Source: Begonia masoniana (taxonomy: Eukaryota > Streptophyta > Magnoliopsida > Cucurbitales > Begoniaceae). From it: a stretch of DNA of 64,000 bases. Of the stretch, positions 33,714 through 46,640 are shown one piece after another (position 1 is the first letter of the stretch; each line of letters opens with the position of its first letter). A model generated the notes under the pieces. It did not search any database. It was not told the DNA's origin and was given only the letters and a program-made list of their open reading frames with translations. The stretch is taken from positions 11,358,301-11,422,300 of the forward strand of contig CM039510.1 in NCBI GenBank assembly GCA_022432975.1, written 5' to 3'. The position numbers and the translations under genes were made by a program.

Positions 33714-34444
33714 ATCGATCTGGCAACTGATGGGGCGGTTTAACTGGTGTCAGTAGATGAGAAGGTTTAGTGAACCATGATTCAATTTAAGTATGTTGAG
33801 AAATTTTTTTTTTTATGACGGTGGTAGTTTTAATGTTTTTTAATACATTTTGAGACTTTTCTGATAATGATACTTTGTTGGTTTTAATGGTGGTTTTACC
33901 AAATCTTGGAGTAATACACGGATTTAAGTAGCTTTGAATGATTTTTAGTAAAATACTCAAGTTCTTTTGGTAGTCGGAGTTTTCTTTGTTTGGAGTGAAA
34001 TTGTTGCTATGCTGATTTTGTTGAATGTTTTTGATCTATCTGTGGATTTAGTCCATCAGTTGAAGTCGAGAGTTTTGTCTATCAGTGGATTTAGTCCATC
34101 GGTAGAAGTCGAGAGTCTTGCCTGTCGGAGGATGTAGTCCATCGGTTGTTGTGAGTATTAGGATTTGTCGTTTTGTGACCGGGTGATGCAGAGTATTATA
34201 TCTATCGGAAGATGTAGGAAGAAATTTGTCGTTTTGCGATCGGTAGATGTGAATTGAGGATTTTTGTCGTCTAGTGACCGGATGACGCAACTTGTTCTAT
34301 CGGTAGATGTGAGTTGAGAATGTTTGTCGTTTGTGAGCGGTAGAAGTAAATAGGAGATTTGTCGTTTTGTGAGCGGTGAATGCGAGTGTAAAACGTTGTC
34401 GTTCTGTGAGTGGAAGATGTAATTTGTACGGCTTCTACCGCCGA
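33714..34444 (+). mobile_element. Nest level 2: Tekay solo LTR, piece 2 of 3
   Basis: The family sequence resumes (CTGATGGGGCGGTTTAACTG, as near 51430) and includes TCTATCGGTAGATG and TTGTCGTTTTGYGA repeats up to the insertion at 34445. Confidence 0.85.
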
Positions 34445-35040
34445 TGTAACGCCCCCGAACCCACCCTAGCTCGGTGCGCCACTTTGCTAATCAATTCCAC
34501 GTTAAAACCTCATTTAAAATAAAATTGACAACGCAGGATTTAAACTTAAATCTCCTGAAACTCTTTTAAGTCATACCTAGCTGCCTAGACTCACTAATTT
34601 TCCTTAATCCTAACCTTTAAGCACAACGGCATCCTTCCCGAAAATTTCGGCAAAGTAACGCCTGAAAGTGGCGCCTCCAAAATGCTAAATACATGCATAC
34701 AATCCAATCCCAACCAATCTAGCATACGAAATCACCAAATAGCAGTAAAGAGAGAAACTAAAATACTAACATCCTTAAATGAAGAAAGTCCACAGTACAG
34801 GGCGACACATCACCATTAACTATGACTATAGACACCAAATACAATTAGCTATGCAATAACTCTAAAAACAACATCAACCAAAAAGATAACTCTACAAACT
34901 ACCAAAATAAATGTAAATTATACACGACCCCAAAAATACTGTTCCACCCACGTCTTTCCGAAGACCATGGTCAAGACGCCCCGACAATTGCCTGCACCAA
35001 CATGCCCCGAACTCCTCCTCACCTAGATAATACTCGCTAC

Positions 35041-35806
35041 CTACACCATAGAACACAAAACGTAAGCCTAATGCTTAGCAAGTAGGGAATAACGAATGAG
35101 ACAACAACACAATGCAATCAACCTAACCCATGCAGTTTCTACCACTCAGTTGTGTTTATTTGTTGTTCGTTGCTTTAATCATTTCATAAGCCGTGTGAAT
35201 CGGGTAAGCTCACATCCTATAATCGAGGACAGCCCTTAGCTCACATCCCGTAATCGTACAGGACGGCCCTTAGCTCACATCCTATAATCGAGGACGGCCC
35301 TTAGCTCACATCCCGTAATCGTACAGGACGGCCCTTAGCTCACAACCCGAGGATGGCCATTCCCAGAACCACCATTACGTATTTTAGCCAGTCATCCTTC
35401 ATAGAGTTCCCCTCGGGGTGCTACAGTGCAGCACCGTATCCCGACAAGGCGCACTAATCTGGATTGCGTATTAGAGTTCCTTTCGGGGTGCTACACACCA
35501 ACACCGTATCTTGACAAGGCACACTAAGCCGTGTAGTTCCCAACGATGGGCTGCTGCCACGTGGGTCCCCGTAGGGTGGCACACGTGTACTCACGATCTT
35601 CCCTCGCCACTCACAATGCAAAACAATGCAACCACTCATCTCTAGCGTAGCGTACTATAAATCACGATGCATGTGTCAACCAAGATATGCAAAACAACAC
35701 GAAACGCAACACGAAACAAAATAACCAAATAATCAAACAAATAAATAATTCCCTACCGTTCCATGGTGTAGGCCCGAAGGCAAAACACAAGCAATCCACT
35801 ACTTAC
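35041..35806 (-). promoter_or_regulatory. Intron-like LTR segment with paired arms
   Basis: On the minus strand CAG|GTAAGT (35806-35801), arm CCTACACCATGGAAC (35772-35758) and arm GTTCTATGGTGTAGG (35054-35040): 15 pairs with one G-U wobble. Confidence 0.5.
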
Positions 35807-36615
35807 CTGGTTGCTCGAAACTCAATTGTCCACTTCGTCCGATAATTCAATCACTCAATCACCTAAAATAACGAAACTTAATTTAGTAAACTCTAAAGAC
35901 ATTCTTAAACCTAAACTAACTAAAACTATAACACAATTCAACCTAAACATTCAAAACCCTATTTTACGCCAATTTTACCGTCCAACTTCAAACTCCATTA
36001 AAACAAAGCCTACATTCACCAATTACTCCCAATCTACTATTTCTAGCTTAATCCAACTAAAATCTAACTAAACGGCCACTAATTTGGGTTCGATAAAAAC
36101 TAACCCGAAACATCAAACGACCATAGCTAGGTCAAAAATCAGAAAACCCGAATCTGCCGTTTACCCGAAATTTTTCCCCTTTCAGTTTTCTATCAATTCT
36201 TACCCGATTCCTCACCAATCGATCACCCTAACCCTCAATTAGCATAAACTAACAAAAATCCCGAGCTACACACACTAAAACCCGAAATGCCCAAATCGGG
36301 CTCTCTGATTTTTTGCCCAAACGGGCTCCTCACGGTCAGGCGACTAAAGCCGGCCTAATGTCCGGTAATTCCGAGCCAAGACCGTCAAAAAACGGCCGGT
36401 GATCGGAGCCAAAACGAGCTCGTCATTCACGGCCTAAAACAGAGAGGAAAACAGGGGAAAAAAATGAGCTTACCTGACTGATTGCGCGCGGAGACAGACC
36501 GGAACCCGCTCCCCGCCGTCGCCTGACCATAAAGCTTGGAAAACTGCGGTGAACCTGTCGCCGATCGTCGTTCGTCGCTCGTCACTCGTCTCTCCCCTGC
36601 CCCTCGCACGACTCG

Positions 36616-36649
36616 AACGACAGAATGGTTTGAAAACCATTCTGTCGTT
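36616..36649 (-). promoter_or_regulatory. LTR hairpin, 16-bp perfect arms
   Basis: Arms AACGACAGAATGGTTT and AAACCATTCTGTCGTT with a 2-nt centre, next to an (ATT)n/(AAT)n tract. The 5' LTR copy near 45173 lost five bases of one arm. Confidence 0.75.
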
Positions 36650-37022
36650 TGTTTTATTATTATTATTATTTTTAATAATAATAATAATAATAATAACATT
36701 AAATACAATTACATTACCCTTTTGCCCTTCCAAAAATTCCATTAAATCCCGTTCTTAAATTATAAATTTTCGTAAATTGACCTTAACCCCATACCCAGCT
36801 TAAATTCTCCATTTAGAATATCCGAACACCAATTAATTAATAAATTAGTTTAACCAAATTTATTCACTTTTCTTTTAAATTAATTAAAACAACTATTTAT
36901 TAAACAATTACCTTATCATTTTATTTTCTCTCAAATTCCTCTTCCACATTTTCATTCTAATTTACTACTTAACATAACCTATCTAAGGCTACGCGCGTTG
37001 TAAGAATTTCCCGGGTGTTACA

Positions 37023-37040
37023 ATCCACCCTCCTTACAAA
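37023..37040 (-). other. LARD-like polypurine tract (minus)
   Basis: The minus strand reads AAGGAGGGTGGAT immediately before the LTR start, preceded by TTTTGAGGACAAAATTTTT. The Tekay element has almost the same sequence (TTTTGAGGACAAAATTCTTT then AAGGAGGGTAGAT) before 57282. Confidence 0.85.
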
Positions 37041-38693
37041 AATTTTGTCCTCAAAATTTGACGTGCCTTAAGATTCTTCACTTACTTATTCTAATCTACC
37101 CTCCATAAATTTTGATTTGCCACTGAAATCTAGACTATACTACAATCTTAGTCATCTATCAAACACTGAAAATTCTTTACATCTCCAAAGTTTTAAATTG
37201 CCTAGCTATGCCCTCCATAGCTCACCTACTCATATATCCGTAGACTTTAAATTGAGCATTCATCACTTAGACCATTAATCTCTCCAACTTAGCTCTCAAC
37301 TCTAGCTTTTCCTCATGCTCAGTTCACTTAGTCACTTTATTTTCTAATCTAATGTTCATCAAACCTTACATTACAACCTCAAATTTCCAAATCTACCCCA
37401 ATGCTTGTAACATCAAGAACTCAACAATATATATATCTTACTCTAAACCCCAAATTTTAAATTCCCTCTATGTTACCATATTGTTACATCATTTCTCATC
37501 TAATTACCTCAAACCATCACGACACCTCATTTATCATTCTAACTTCATCCACGTACTCCAAACTCTCACTATCTAAATCAATCTACCCCCTATTCCTTCA
37601 CAGTATAAAATGAATTGGTGTACGATTTGTCCAACTTTGCCTATAGTCATCACCAAACACTTTCAAATTCTTAAGTCTAAACTAATTCGGTCTCACTATT
37701 CACCCAATATTCTAAACGGTGTACCACCACTTTAATTTCAACTCTCAACCTTCCTCAACTATATAACACTAAAAAAACTTAGTGAATAAACTTCGTACCC
37801 TAAGTTTTCAGTTCAAACTTCCCTTCTAAGTTACTATCTCATCCTCCACCTTGTTACCTCGACTAACATCCTTCACTATACTAAATTTATCTCACTTCTA
37901 TTCCAGTCATAACTACACACTCTCGAAAAATCAATATCCCTAAAATTTCAAATTAAAACTCTCATGCTTCTCCTGAATTAACCCTATTCTAAATTCCATC
38001 ATATAATCTCCGTGTCCTTCCTATCCAATATCCTCCATTAGAATTTACTAATCTCCTCACTTACCTCACTTCTCACTCTTCACCCACTAACAGAGCTCAA
38101 CGCAAAACTTAGTCTAACTTTCATAACTATGTACTCTTCTACATTTTAGTAACTTTCGCTTAATCACTCATCACCTATACTTTCAAACTTTTACACTTTA
38201 ATTCCCAATACCCTCTAAGTTCCCTCTATGTTCTTCAACATCATAAGATAGCTAACTCTCTTACCCTAATTCTCTCTCTTAGTTAACTAATATCTCTCAT
38301 ATGTCCGTCTCGAATCTAGAATTTTAAGTTCATCGTTCTTCTAGCTTACATCTCCCAACCTCTACTAATACTCGAGTTCATATTCATATCTCACGATTAA
38401 GTTCGCTAACTCTTAGGCTTATCAACTCTTGCCTAATCTATTTACGCTAACTCTTAGGCTTATCAACTCTTGTCTAATCTATTTACGACATCAGTAGTTT
38501 CAACTTCGTTACTTACGAGTCGAACCCTCGAAACTTTCTAAGTTAAACTTTATCCATAAGGCATTCTAAAGTTCTTCAACGAATTCTATCTAATACTGTT
38601 GCTATTTTCTTTTCCAAGGCTTTCTACCTTTATACAAATATTTAATTTTCCTCCAGATTCAATCCAAAACTTATAATTAATCGATTCTCGGTT
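37041..38693 (-). mobile_element. LARD-like internal domain, 3' part
   Basis: AT-rich, T/C-biased non-coding sequence without any protein domain I recognise on either strand. Blocks are shared with 3900-4560. It is interrupted at 38694 by a plus-strand solo LTR. Confidence 0.7.
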
Positions 38694-41474
38694 TGTAACA
38701 CCCGAAAAATTTCTATAGCATGCGTAGCCTTAGGAGAGTTTAATTATTCAAGATTAGGGTTGTGCATGGAAGTGTAATAGAAGAGAAAAGAGAAGTGGAA
38801 AGTTTGACAATTCAAACCAAAAGTGGTTGAAAAGTCAAACCAATTATAAACCAATAGAAAAGTAGTAAATTCATGAAATAAAAACTTAAGAAAAAATTTC
38901 TTGGCAGAATAAAGAGAAGCATCCACATTGTAATGCTTGAAACAAAAGACAAGTGGAGGTAGTTTTATAAATTAAGAAAGTTTGGTGGAAGAATTCAAAA
39001 GTAGAAAAATGGTTAGGTTAAAAAGATGATTTCCACCTTTTTCTCCTTTATCTTCTTCGATTGTGCTCTCCTCCATTGCAGCACCTTATTTTCTTCTTTT
39101 CATTAAGGGTTTGCAAGGTTTGAAGGTAATAATGCACGGGTTTTGGTTTGGTTTCACTTAGGTGTTGATTTGTGAGTGTTTTAGTGAGTTTAGAGTGAGT
39201 TTTGCGAGATTTAGAAAACCCTAACTTGAGGACTCCGAAAATTTAGTTTAAATGTTAGATTTTTTTCCTATTTTGATTATTTAGTTGTTGAATGGATTGG
39301 TTTAGGTTGATTTTAGGGTTAGATTGAAGATTGGAGTTGAGTTTGGGAAAAACTGATTTTTAACTCAAAGGGGGCCAGTTCTGTTTTCTGGATTTCAGCT
39401 GGGCTAATGTGTTTGTTTGGTTAATTTGGGTGATTCAATGGATAGTAGACGTGTAGAGGTTTTCGAATTGGGGTGGCGCGTCGAAATACGTTGAAAAACG
39501 AGATAGTTACGACCGTTTGAAGTTAGACGGTCAATTTTGGGGTAAAAACCGAGTTTAGTGTTTTGGAAGGAATTTTGTTGTAGTTTTAGTTAGTTAGGTT
39601 AAGAATTTCCTTAGAGTTTGTTAGTAAATACTAAGTTGAGTTTTCGTGATTTTAGGTTATCGAGCGTGTACTTTGGTTGGACGAAGTGACAGCCCGTTTT
39701 TGGAGCAACCAGGTAAGTAGTGGAGTGCTTGTTTGTTGCCTTCGGGCCTACACCATAGAACGGTAGGGAATGATTGTTTGTTTGCTATATTTGTTTGTTG
39801 CTATGTTTTAATTGGTGTCATGCATCATGTGTCATGCATCATCGTTTCCTAAATACGAAACCCTGTGTTTGGCATGCTTAAGTGGTGAGGATGAAATGTA
39901 AGATAAGGAAATTGATATGCAACTTGGTCTCTAGTTGAATAGCCTCGTCGGGCTCGTGGCTCGCTGAGCACCCCGTGAGGTATTTTATTAGAGATGCTAT
40001 GCAACTTGGTCTCTAGTTGAATAGCCTCGTCGGGCTCGTGGCTTGTGGCTCGTTGAGCACCCCGTGAGGTATTTTATTAGAGATGCTATGCAACTTGGTC
40101 TCTCATTGAATAGCCTCGTCGGGCTCGTGGCTCGCTGAGCACCTCGCGAGGGATTTTATTAGAGATGCTATGCAAAAAATTACGTAATGTGTCGTGAGTA
40201 TGAATGTCTCGATATGCTCGTGCTTGAAAGCACAATGAGGATTCTATGATCAATTGGGGGAGATTTGGTTGGCCGTCCAGGATTGTGTTAGGGCGTGTGC
40301 CTCCGGTCTTGCTCCGTGGGTCAAGGCGTGGCCATCCAGGATTGTGTTGGGGCGTGTACCTACTTGATTCACATGAAAGTGGAAGACAAATGTAACCAGA
40401 ACGAGCAGAAAACAACGGAGGGTGTAGAAACTGCATATTAGGGTTGAGTCAAGCATTTGGTGTGTTATGTGCATTACTTCCCTACTTGCTAAGTGTTAGG
40501 CTTACCTTTTTGTGTTCTATGGTGTAGGTGACTAGTTATATACAGGTGAGGTAGACGAGACCGTTGAGGATTAGGCCGCAGTCGGACGAGTACGGAGTTC
40601 GCCGGTGCAAGCTATTTGTCGGGGCGTCTGGATCACTATCTTTCTTCAGGTATTTTGTGGGGATGTTGTGGATAGTTTTGTTTGTAAAGGTTTTGTTTTG
40701 AAATAGATTACAATGGTGGAAGTTTTAGTACTTGGTTTCGTAAACGTTTCGTAAATGTTTTCGTACTCACTTTGATGGATTTATGAATTTATTGTGTTGA
40801 TAGGTAGTGAGTACAAACGTTTGGAATTTGAAGATATATATATTTTTCGATTTTTAATTGTAGGTTTTGGGTTAAAGAAATTTAGGCGTTATGCAGTTCG
40901 TTTTGATTTTAAAACAAACAACGCTGGGTTTAAGTTAGTTATTTTTATTAATATCCGTTTTAAGTCATTTTTCTCAAATTTTTACGGGATTTGAAGATTC
41001 GAGTGTCAGGGAGACATGGTTAAAGTTTCGTGATTTTTGGAGGTGTTCGGGGTGGCGAAATATGAGAAATAGTAGGGAAAGGTCAAAAAGGGTTAAAATT
41101 AAAGTTTTTGAATGTTTTGGGTCGAGAAAACCCGAGCCGGCCAGATCGATCGGGCATCGGGCCGCGATCGGTCGCTGTCGGGGCACTCAGGTTCGCCCAG
41201 CACGCAGGCGCGCGCGCACGGGGCGCGCACAGCGGCCCTTTGAGGCAAAAATTCATTTTTTTTTAAATTTTTCCCGACTCCGACAATGTTTTGACCCGAC
41301 ATTTTCTAACATATTTTAAACGTATTTTGGGTCTGTTTTCCAATAAATTTTGAGGGTTCAAAAAACCCAAAAATCGAGTCAAAATTTTACCGAAAAATAT
41401 TTTAAACGTCATTTTAAACACGGGTTGGGTTTGACTTGTGACGCACCGAGCCAGGGCAGGTTCGGGGCGTTACA
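38694..41474 (+). mobile_element. Nest level 4: solo LTR 2781 bp
   Basis: It starts TGTAACACCCGAAAAATTTC and ends GGTTCGGGGCGTTACA. Flanks CGGTT (38689-38693) and CAGTT (41475-41479) are a duplication with one G/A change. It contains three copies of an 80- to 90-bp repeat (CTATGCAACTTGGTCTCTAG) at 39915-40165 and a GC-rich CGATCGGGC block near 41140. Confidence 0.9.
39713..40527 (+). promoter_or_regulatory. Intron-like LTR segment, perfect 15-bp arms
   Basis: CAG|GTAAGT (39713), arm CCTACACCATAGAAC (39747-39761) and arm GTTCTATGGTGTAGG (40514-40528), perfectly complementary, ending in TAG|G. A TTGCTAAG branch-point-like sequence lies near 40487. Confidence 0.55.
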
Positions 41475-42942
41475 CAGTTTCTAGATATTATTGTAAATTT
41501 CTTTACCACAAGTCACTCAACAACCTAAACTTGTTGTTAACATTCTTACTCCCAATATCCTACTTATTACCTCGACGAGTCACCATTTCTCATAACATTG
41601 TGCGCATTAATCTAAACCTCAGCACATTATCTCAATTCTAGAGGTTAGACTTTTCTCTACCTACTCAAGACATCCAAGTTTCGAAGTTATTCCAAGTTAT
41701 TCCAAACCTATATACTTTCGGCTCCCAAATCCTAGGTCGAATAACACCAAAACACAGCACGTCCACTCCTTCTAGTCACGCCTAAATTCTCCTATACAAT
41801 GCCGGTTGAAAACTTTTACGCATTCACGTTCACCATCGAATGAGTAATCCCTTAAGATAGTACTTATACCCTAAGGTCCAACCATTTTTCCTAACGAATA
41901 TCACCTAGCATCTTCTTTGATCTTTTAATACCTCAATATTTATTGGTTTCCTAGCTCTAAGGAAATCTCTAACTGTTAATCCCCGAAATTGAGTACCTTT
42001 CTATGGCTCATCATTCACTCCACAACTACTCCTCATTGCCACATTCACGACTTGACTCATACTCTCCATAATTCTACTCTCGAGCATTTCACCTTTCTAT
42101 GACTCTAGTTTGGGTCATACTAACTAACTAACGATACCTCTTAACACTGAATAGTCCCTATCATTGTTAATCCCACGTAACTTAGGCTAGGCTCCCCTCT
42201 TGGTTTTTCTTGCATAAAGTTTATTAGAATCTTCATCTCACCAAATACCAATTAGTATCTCAAATTCTCAAAATCCTCTTAACAATTCATAAACATATTA
42301 ATGGCATGACGAAGGTCTAAGGTGTCTCCCAATAAATTTTCAAACTTCTACCCGGTTCATCGTATCCTAGTACGTCCTAGTACTCCCAAGGATTTACTAA
42401 CTATACCCCAAGACTATCTATATGTATCATCATTACAATTTCTCATTCTAAGGTTTATCTCATCCTGCATTCAACCCACTGTGTCCTCACCCACCCATTT
42501 AAGACTAGGACACAACTCACACTTTTCCTAACGACTATCACTTATACTCAGGTTAACATTAACACTTAATTCGGGTAGATCATACCTCTTTTCTCATAAG
42601 GTTAAGTCCCATCCTAAGATTCTCTAATCTATCTATGCTCAATCCTACTTGTATCTCATGTTACTTTGTTAGTTTCGCACTTCCAATAAATTCCTAGCTA
42701 TTCGAACTATCAGTTCACTATGTCAACACACATGTCTATGAATTAGCTTAAGGGATCCACCAAAGTTGTCTCGGTACTCTCGGAATGTTCTAATCTATTA
42801 CAGTTCCAAAACAAACAGAGGTTAAACAATCTAATCTTAAAGATAAATTATCTAAAATTAAAGAAATACTTACAGTCGGTGAAGCATGTTGCATGGCGGC
42901 CGGCATTGTCGGGTAATCCTTTGAACGACTTGACCATTTATG
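41475..42942 (-). mobile_element. LARD-like internal domain, 5' part
   Basis: Non-coding continuation after the solo LTR. It shares GCTAGGCTCCCCTCTTGG (near 42185) with 4973 and, inverted, with the element at 49400, plus the leader next to the primer site. A conserved GTAAGT (minus, 42873-42868) lies 80 nt after the primer site. Confidence 0.75.
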
Positions 42943-42956
42943 GTCTGATACAATCT
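42943..42956 (-). other. Primer-binding site, mutated (minus)
   Basis: The minus strand reads AGATTGTATCAGACC next to the LTR end, differing from TGGTATCAGAGC by about two bases. The position is exact, so these are probably later mutations. Confidence 0.7.
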
Positions 42957-45567
42957 TGTAATGCCCCCGAACCCACTCTGGCTCGGTGCGCCACTTTGCT
43001 AACCAATTCCACGTTAAAACCTCATTTAAAATAAAATTGACACCGCAAGATTTAAAACTAAATCTCCTGAAACTCTTTTAAGTCATACCTAGCTGCCTAG
43101 ACTCACTAATTTTCCTTAATACTAACCTTTAAGCACCACGGCATCCTTCCTGAAAATTTCAGCAAAGTAACGCCTGAAAGTGGCGCCTCCAAAATGCTAA
43201 ATACCTGCATACAATCCAATCCCAACCAATCCAGCATACGAAATCACCAAATAGCAGTAAAGAGGGAAACTAAAATACTAACATCCTTAAATGAAGAAAG
43301 TCCACAGTACAGGGCGACACATCACCATTAACTATGACTATATACACCAAATACAATTAGCTATGCAATAACTCTAAAAACAACATCAACCAAAAAGACA
43401 ACTCTACAAACTACCAAAATAAATGTAAATTATACACGACCCCAAAAATACTGTTCCACCAACGTCTTTCCAAAGACCATGGTCAAGACGCCCCGACAAT
43501 TGCCTGCACCGACATGCCCCGAACTCCTCCTCACCTAGATAATACTCGCCACCTACACCATAGAACACAAAACGTAAGCCTAATGCTTAGCAAGTAGGGA
43601 ATAACGAATGAGACAACAACACAATGCAATCAACCTAACCCATGCAGTTTCTACCACTCAGTTGTGTTTATTTGTTGTTCGTTGCTTTAATCATTTCATA
43701 AGCCGTGTGAATCGGGTAAGCTCACATCCTATAATCGAGGATGGCCCTTAGCTCACATCCCGTAATCGTACAGGACGGCCCTTAGCTCACATCCCGAGGA
43801 TGGTCATTCCCAGAACCACCATTACGTATTTTAGCCAATCATCCTTCATAGAGTTCCCCTTGGAGTGCTACACTCCAGCACCGTATCCCGACAAGGCGCA
43901 CTAATCCAGATTGCGTATTAGAGTTCCTTTCGGGGTGCTACACACCAGCACCGTATCCCGTCAATTTACACTAAGCCGTGCAGTTCCCAATGATGGGCTG
44001 CTGCCACTTGGGTCCCCGTAGGGCGGTACACGTGTGCTCACGATCTTCCCTCGCCACTCACAATGCCAAACAATGCAACCACTCATCTGTAGCGTAGCGT
44101 ACTATAACTCACGATGCATATGTCAACCAAGATATGCAATACAACACGAAACAAAACAACAAAACGCAACACGAAACAAAATAACCAAATAATCAAACAA
44201 ATAAATAATTTCCTACCGTTCCATGGTGTAGGCCCGAAGGCAAAACACAAGCAATCAACTACTTACCTGGTTGCTCGAAACTCAATTGTCCACTTCGTCC
44301 GATAATTCAATCACTCGATCACCTAAAATAACGAAACTTAATTTAGTAAACTCTAAAGGCATTCTTAAACCTAAACTAACTAAAACTATAACACAATTCA
44401 ACCTAAACATTCAAAACCCGGTTTTACGCCAATTTTACCGTCCAACTTCAAACTCCATTAAAACCAAGCCTACATTCACCAATTACTCCCAAACTACTAT
44501 TTCTAGCTTAATCCAACTAAAATCTAACTAAACGGCCACTAATTTGGGTTCGGTAAAAACCGACCCGAAACATCAAACGTGCATAACTTTCGCGTCGGAT
44601 ATCAAAATCTAACAATTCCAGCGGCCACGTACTCCTCTAATAACTTATTTTAACCCGTCAAAAGGAATTTTAAAACAAACGACTGTAGCTAGGTCAAAAA
44701 TCAGAAAACCCAAATCTGCCCTTTACCCAGAATTTTCCCCCTTTCAGTTTTCCATCAATTCTCACCCGATTCCTCACCAATCGATCACCCTAACCCTCAA
44801 TTAGCATAAACTAACAAAAATCCCAAGCTACACACACCAAAACAAGAAATGCCTAAATCGGGCTCTCTTATTTTTCACCCAAACGGGCTCCTCAGGGCCA
44901 GGCGACTAAAGTCGGCCTAATATTCGGCAATTCCGTGCCAAGACCGGCGAAAAATGGGCGGTGATCGGAGCCAAAACGGGCTCGTCACACACGGCCTAGA
45001 ATAGAGAGGAAAACAGGGGAAAAAAACGAGCTTACCCGACTGATTACGCGCGGAGACAGGCCAGAACCTGCTCGCCGCCGTCGCCTGATCGGAAAACCTC
45101 TGAAAATGGCGGTGAACCCGTCGCCGATCGTCGCTCGTCGCTCGTCTCTCCCTTGCCCCTCGCATGACTTGAACGACAGAATGGTTTGAAAACTGTCGTT
45201 TGTTTTATTATTATTATTTTTAATAATAATAATAATAATAATATTAAATACATTTACATTACCCTTTTGCCCTTCCGAAAATTCCGTTAAATCTCGTTCT
45301 TAAATTCTAAATTTTTGTAAATTGACCTTCACCCCGTACCCAGCTTAAATTCTCCATTTAGAATATCCGAACACCAATTAATTAATAAATTAGTTTAACC
45401 AAATTTATTCACTTTTCTTTTAAATTAATTAAAACAACTATTTATTAAACAATTACCTTATCATTTTATTTTCTCTCAAATTCCCCTTCCACATTTTCAT
45501 TCTAATTTACTACTTAACATAACCTATCTAAGACTACGCGCGTTGTAAGAATTTCCCGAGTGTTACA
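42957..45567 (-). mobile_element. LARD-like element: 5' LTR (minus), 2611 bp
   Basis: Edges TGTAATGCCCCCGAACC and CCGAGTGTTACA. GCCGA follows at 45568-45572, matching 34440-34444 and defining the whole element as 34445-45567. It holds the intron-like segment 43553-44266, whose arms are the same as in the 3' LTR. Confidence 0.95.
43553..44266 (-). promoter_or_regulatory. Intron-like LTR segment with paired arms
   Basis: On the minus strand GTAAGT (44266-44261), arm CCTACACCATGGAAC (44232-44218) and arm GTTCTATGGTGTAGG (43566-43552). Confidence 0.5.
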
Positions 45568-45827
45568 GCCGAGACTATTTTGTCTCTATTTCTACCGTTG
45601 GAACTATTCAGCGATAGATATGTTCTGTTTTCTTTTTCAATCAATTGTCTTCAATATTTTAACTAATTAATAAATGTCGTTCATACAAATTTTTTTCCGC
45701 TGCAAGTTTTAATGTTTTAAGGGTTAAGTCTTGATCATTGAATGAAATTTTAAAATTTTCTCAGAAAGTCATAGTTCGGTTTAGTATTATGTGTGGCGAA
45801 CGTGTTCAGATAACTCGGGGCGTTACA
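45568..45827 (+). mobile_element. Nest level 2: Tekay solo LTR, piece 3 of 3
   Basis: The sequence resumes the interrupted LTR and ends GTTCAGATAACTCGGGGCG then TTACA at 45827, the same 3' end as the LTR at 52606. Confidence 0.85.
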
Positions 45828-46164
45828 TAGATAAAAGCTCAAAACATCAACCTAAATAACAAAAGACTATACAACGTGACATACACCTTGAAACGTCACC
45901 CACGGGTCAAAATACACCTGACTGCCGCAACCAACCCTGCAAGCTCATCCCACCAACCGCACCTACACATCAGCTTGAGGCTCTAAGTCCTCATCCGTAC
46001 GATCTGTACCTATATCATAGAGTTCAACTAATGAGCCTAAAGCTCAGTATGATCATATAAGGCAAAGGATACACGTGCTATGCATAAATGTTTCAAAAAC
46101 ATGGACATTACTTTACATTTACATTCAAGTGAACGTGTGGTATAAGTGGGGCTTATAGGGATAA
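45828..46164 (-). mobile_element. Nest level 1: minus solo LTR, piece 2 of 3
   Basis: It resumes minus-strand LTR sequence with an arm-like CCTATATCATAGAGT at 46009-46023 and GAGCCTAAAGCTCAGTA, equivalent to the conserved AGCATTAGGCT region. It is interrupted at 46165. Confidence 0.65.
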
Positions 46165-46607
46165 AGTAACACTCGAGAAGTTTTCCTCAATGTGTATTGC
46201 TTTAGATTTAATTAAGTTATGGATCCTAGAATTATCTTAATTAGAAAGGAAGAATTGGAGAGAAAATAAAAGGATAAGGTGGTTGTTTAATAAAATAGTT
46301 GTTTTAAATAATTTAAAAGAAATAGCAAAAAGTATGGGAAGTAATAATAAAAAGGTAAAGTAATTAAAAGTGAATAAATTTGGTTGAACTAAATGGTTTA
46401 TTAATTTATGTTCGGGTATTCTCAGTGGAGAACTTAAGCCAGGTACGGGGTGAGGGTCAATTTACGAAAATTTATAATTTAAGAACGAGATTTAACGAAA
46501 TTCGAAATGGCCGAAAAATGGTAAATGTCATTTTTTTTATTATTAGTGTTTTAATAAGAAATAGTTTTATTATTATTATTATTATTATTTATTTATTTTT
46601 TAAAAGG

Positions 46608-46640
46608 AACAACAGAATGGCTCGAAGCCATTCTGTCGTT
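46608..46640 (+). promoter_or_regulatory. LTR hairpin, third sequence version
   Basis: Arms ACAGAATGGCT and AGCCATTCTGT with centre CGA (11 pairs), then one mismatch and three more pairs. Inner pairs GGCT/AGCC replace GGTTT/AAACC and AGCC/GGCT of other copies. Confidence 0.65.

Larger units (their letters stand above)
34445..37022 (-). mobile_element. LARD-like element: 3' LTR (minus), 2578 bp
   Basis: Left edge TGTAACGCCCCCGAACC, right edge CCCGGGTGTTACA. It is closely similar to the LTR at 42957-45567 except for a 65-bp tandem duplication (35216-35345) and a 102-bp deletion at 36119 between CAAACG repeats. GCCGA at 34440-34444 is the left target duplication. Confidence 0.95.
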
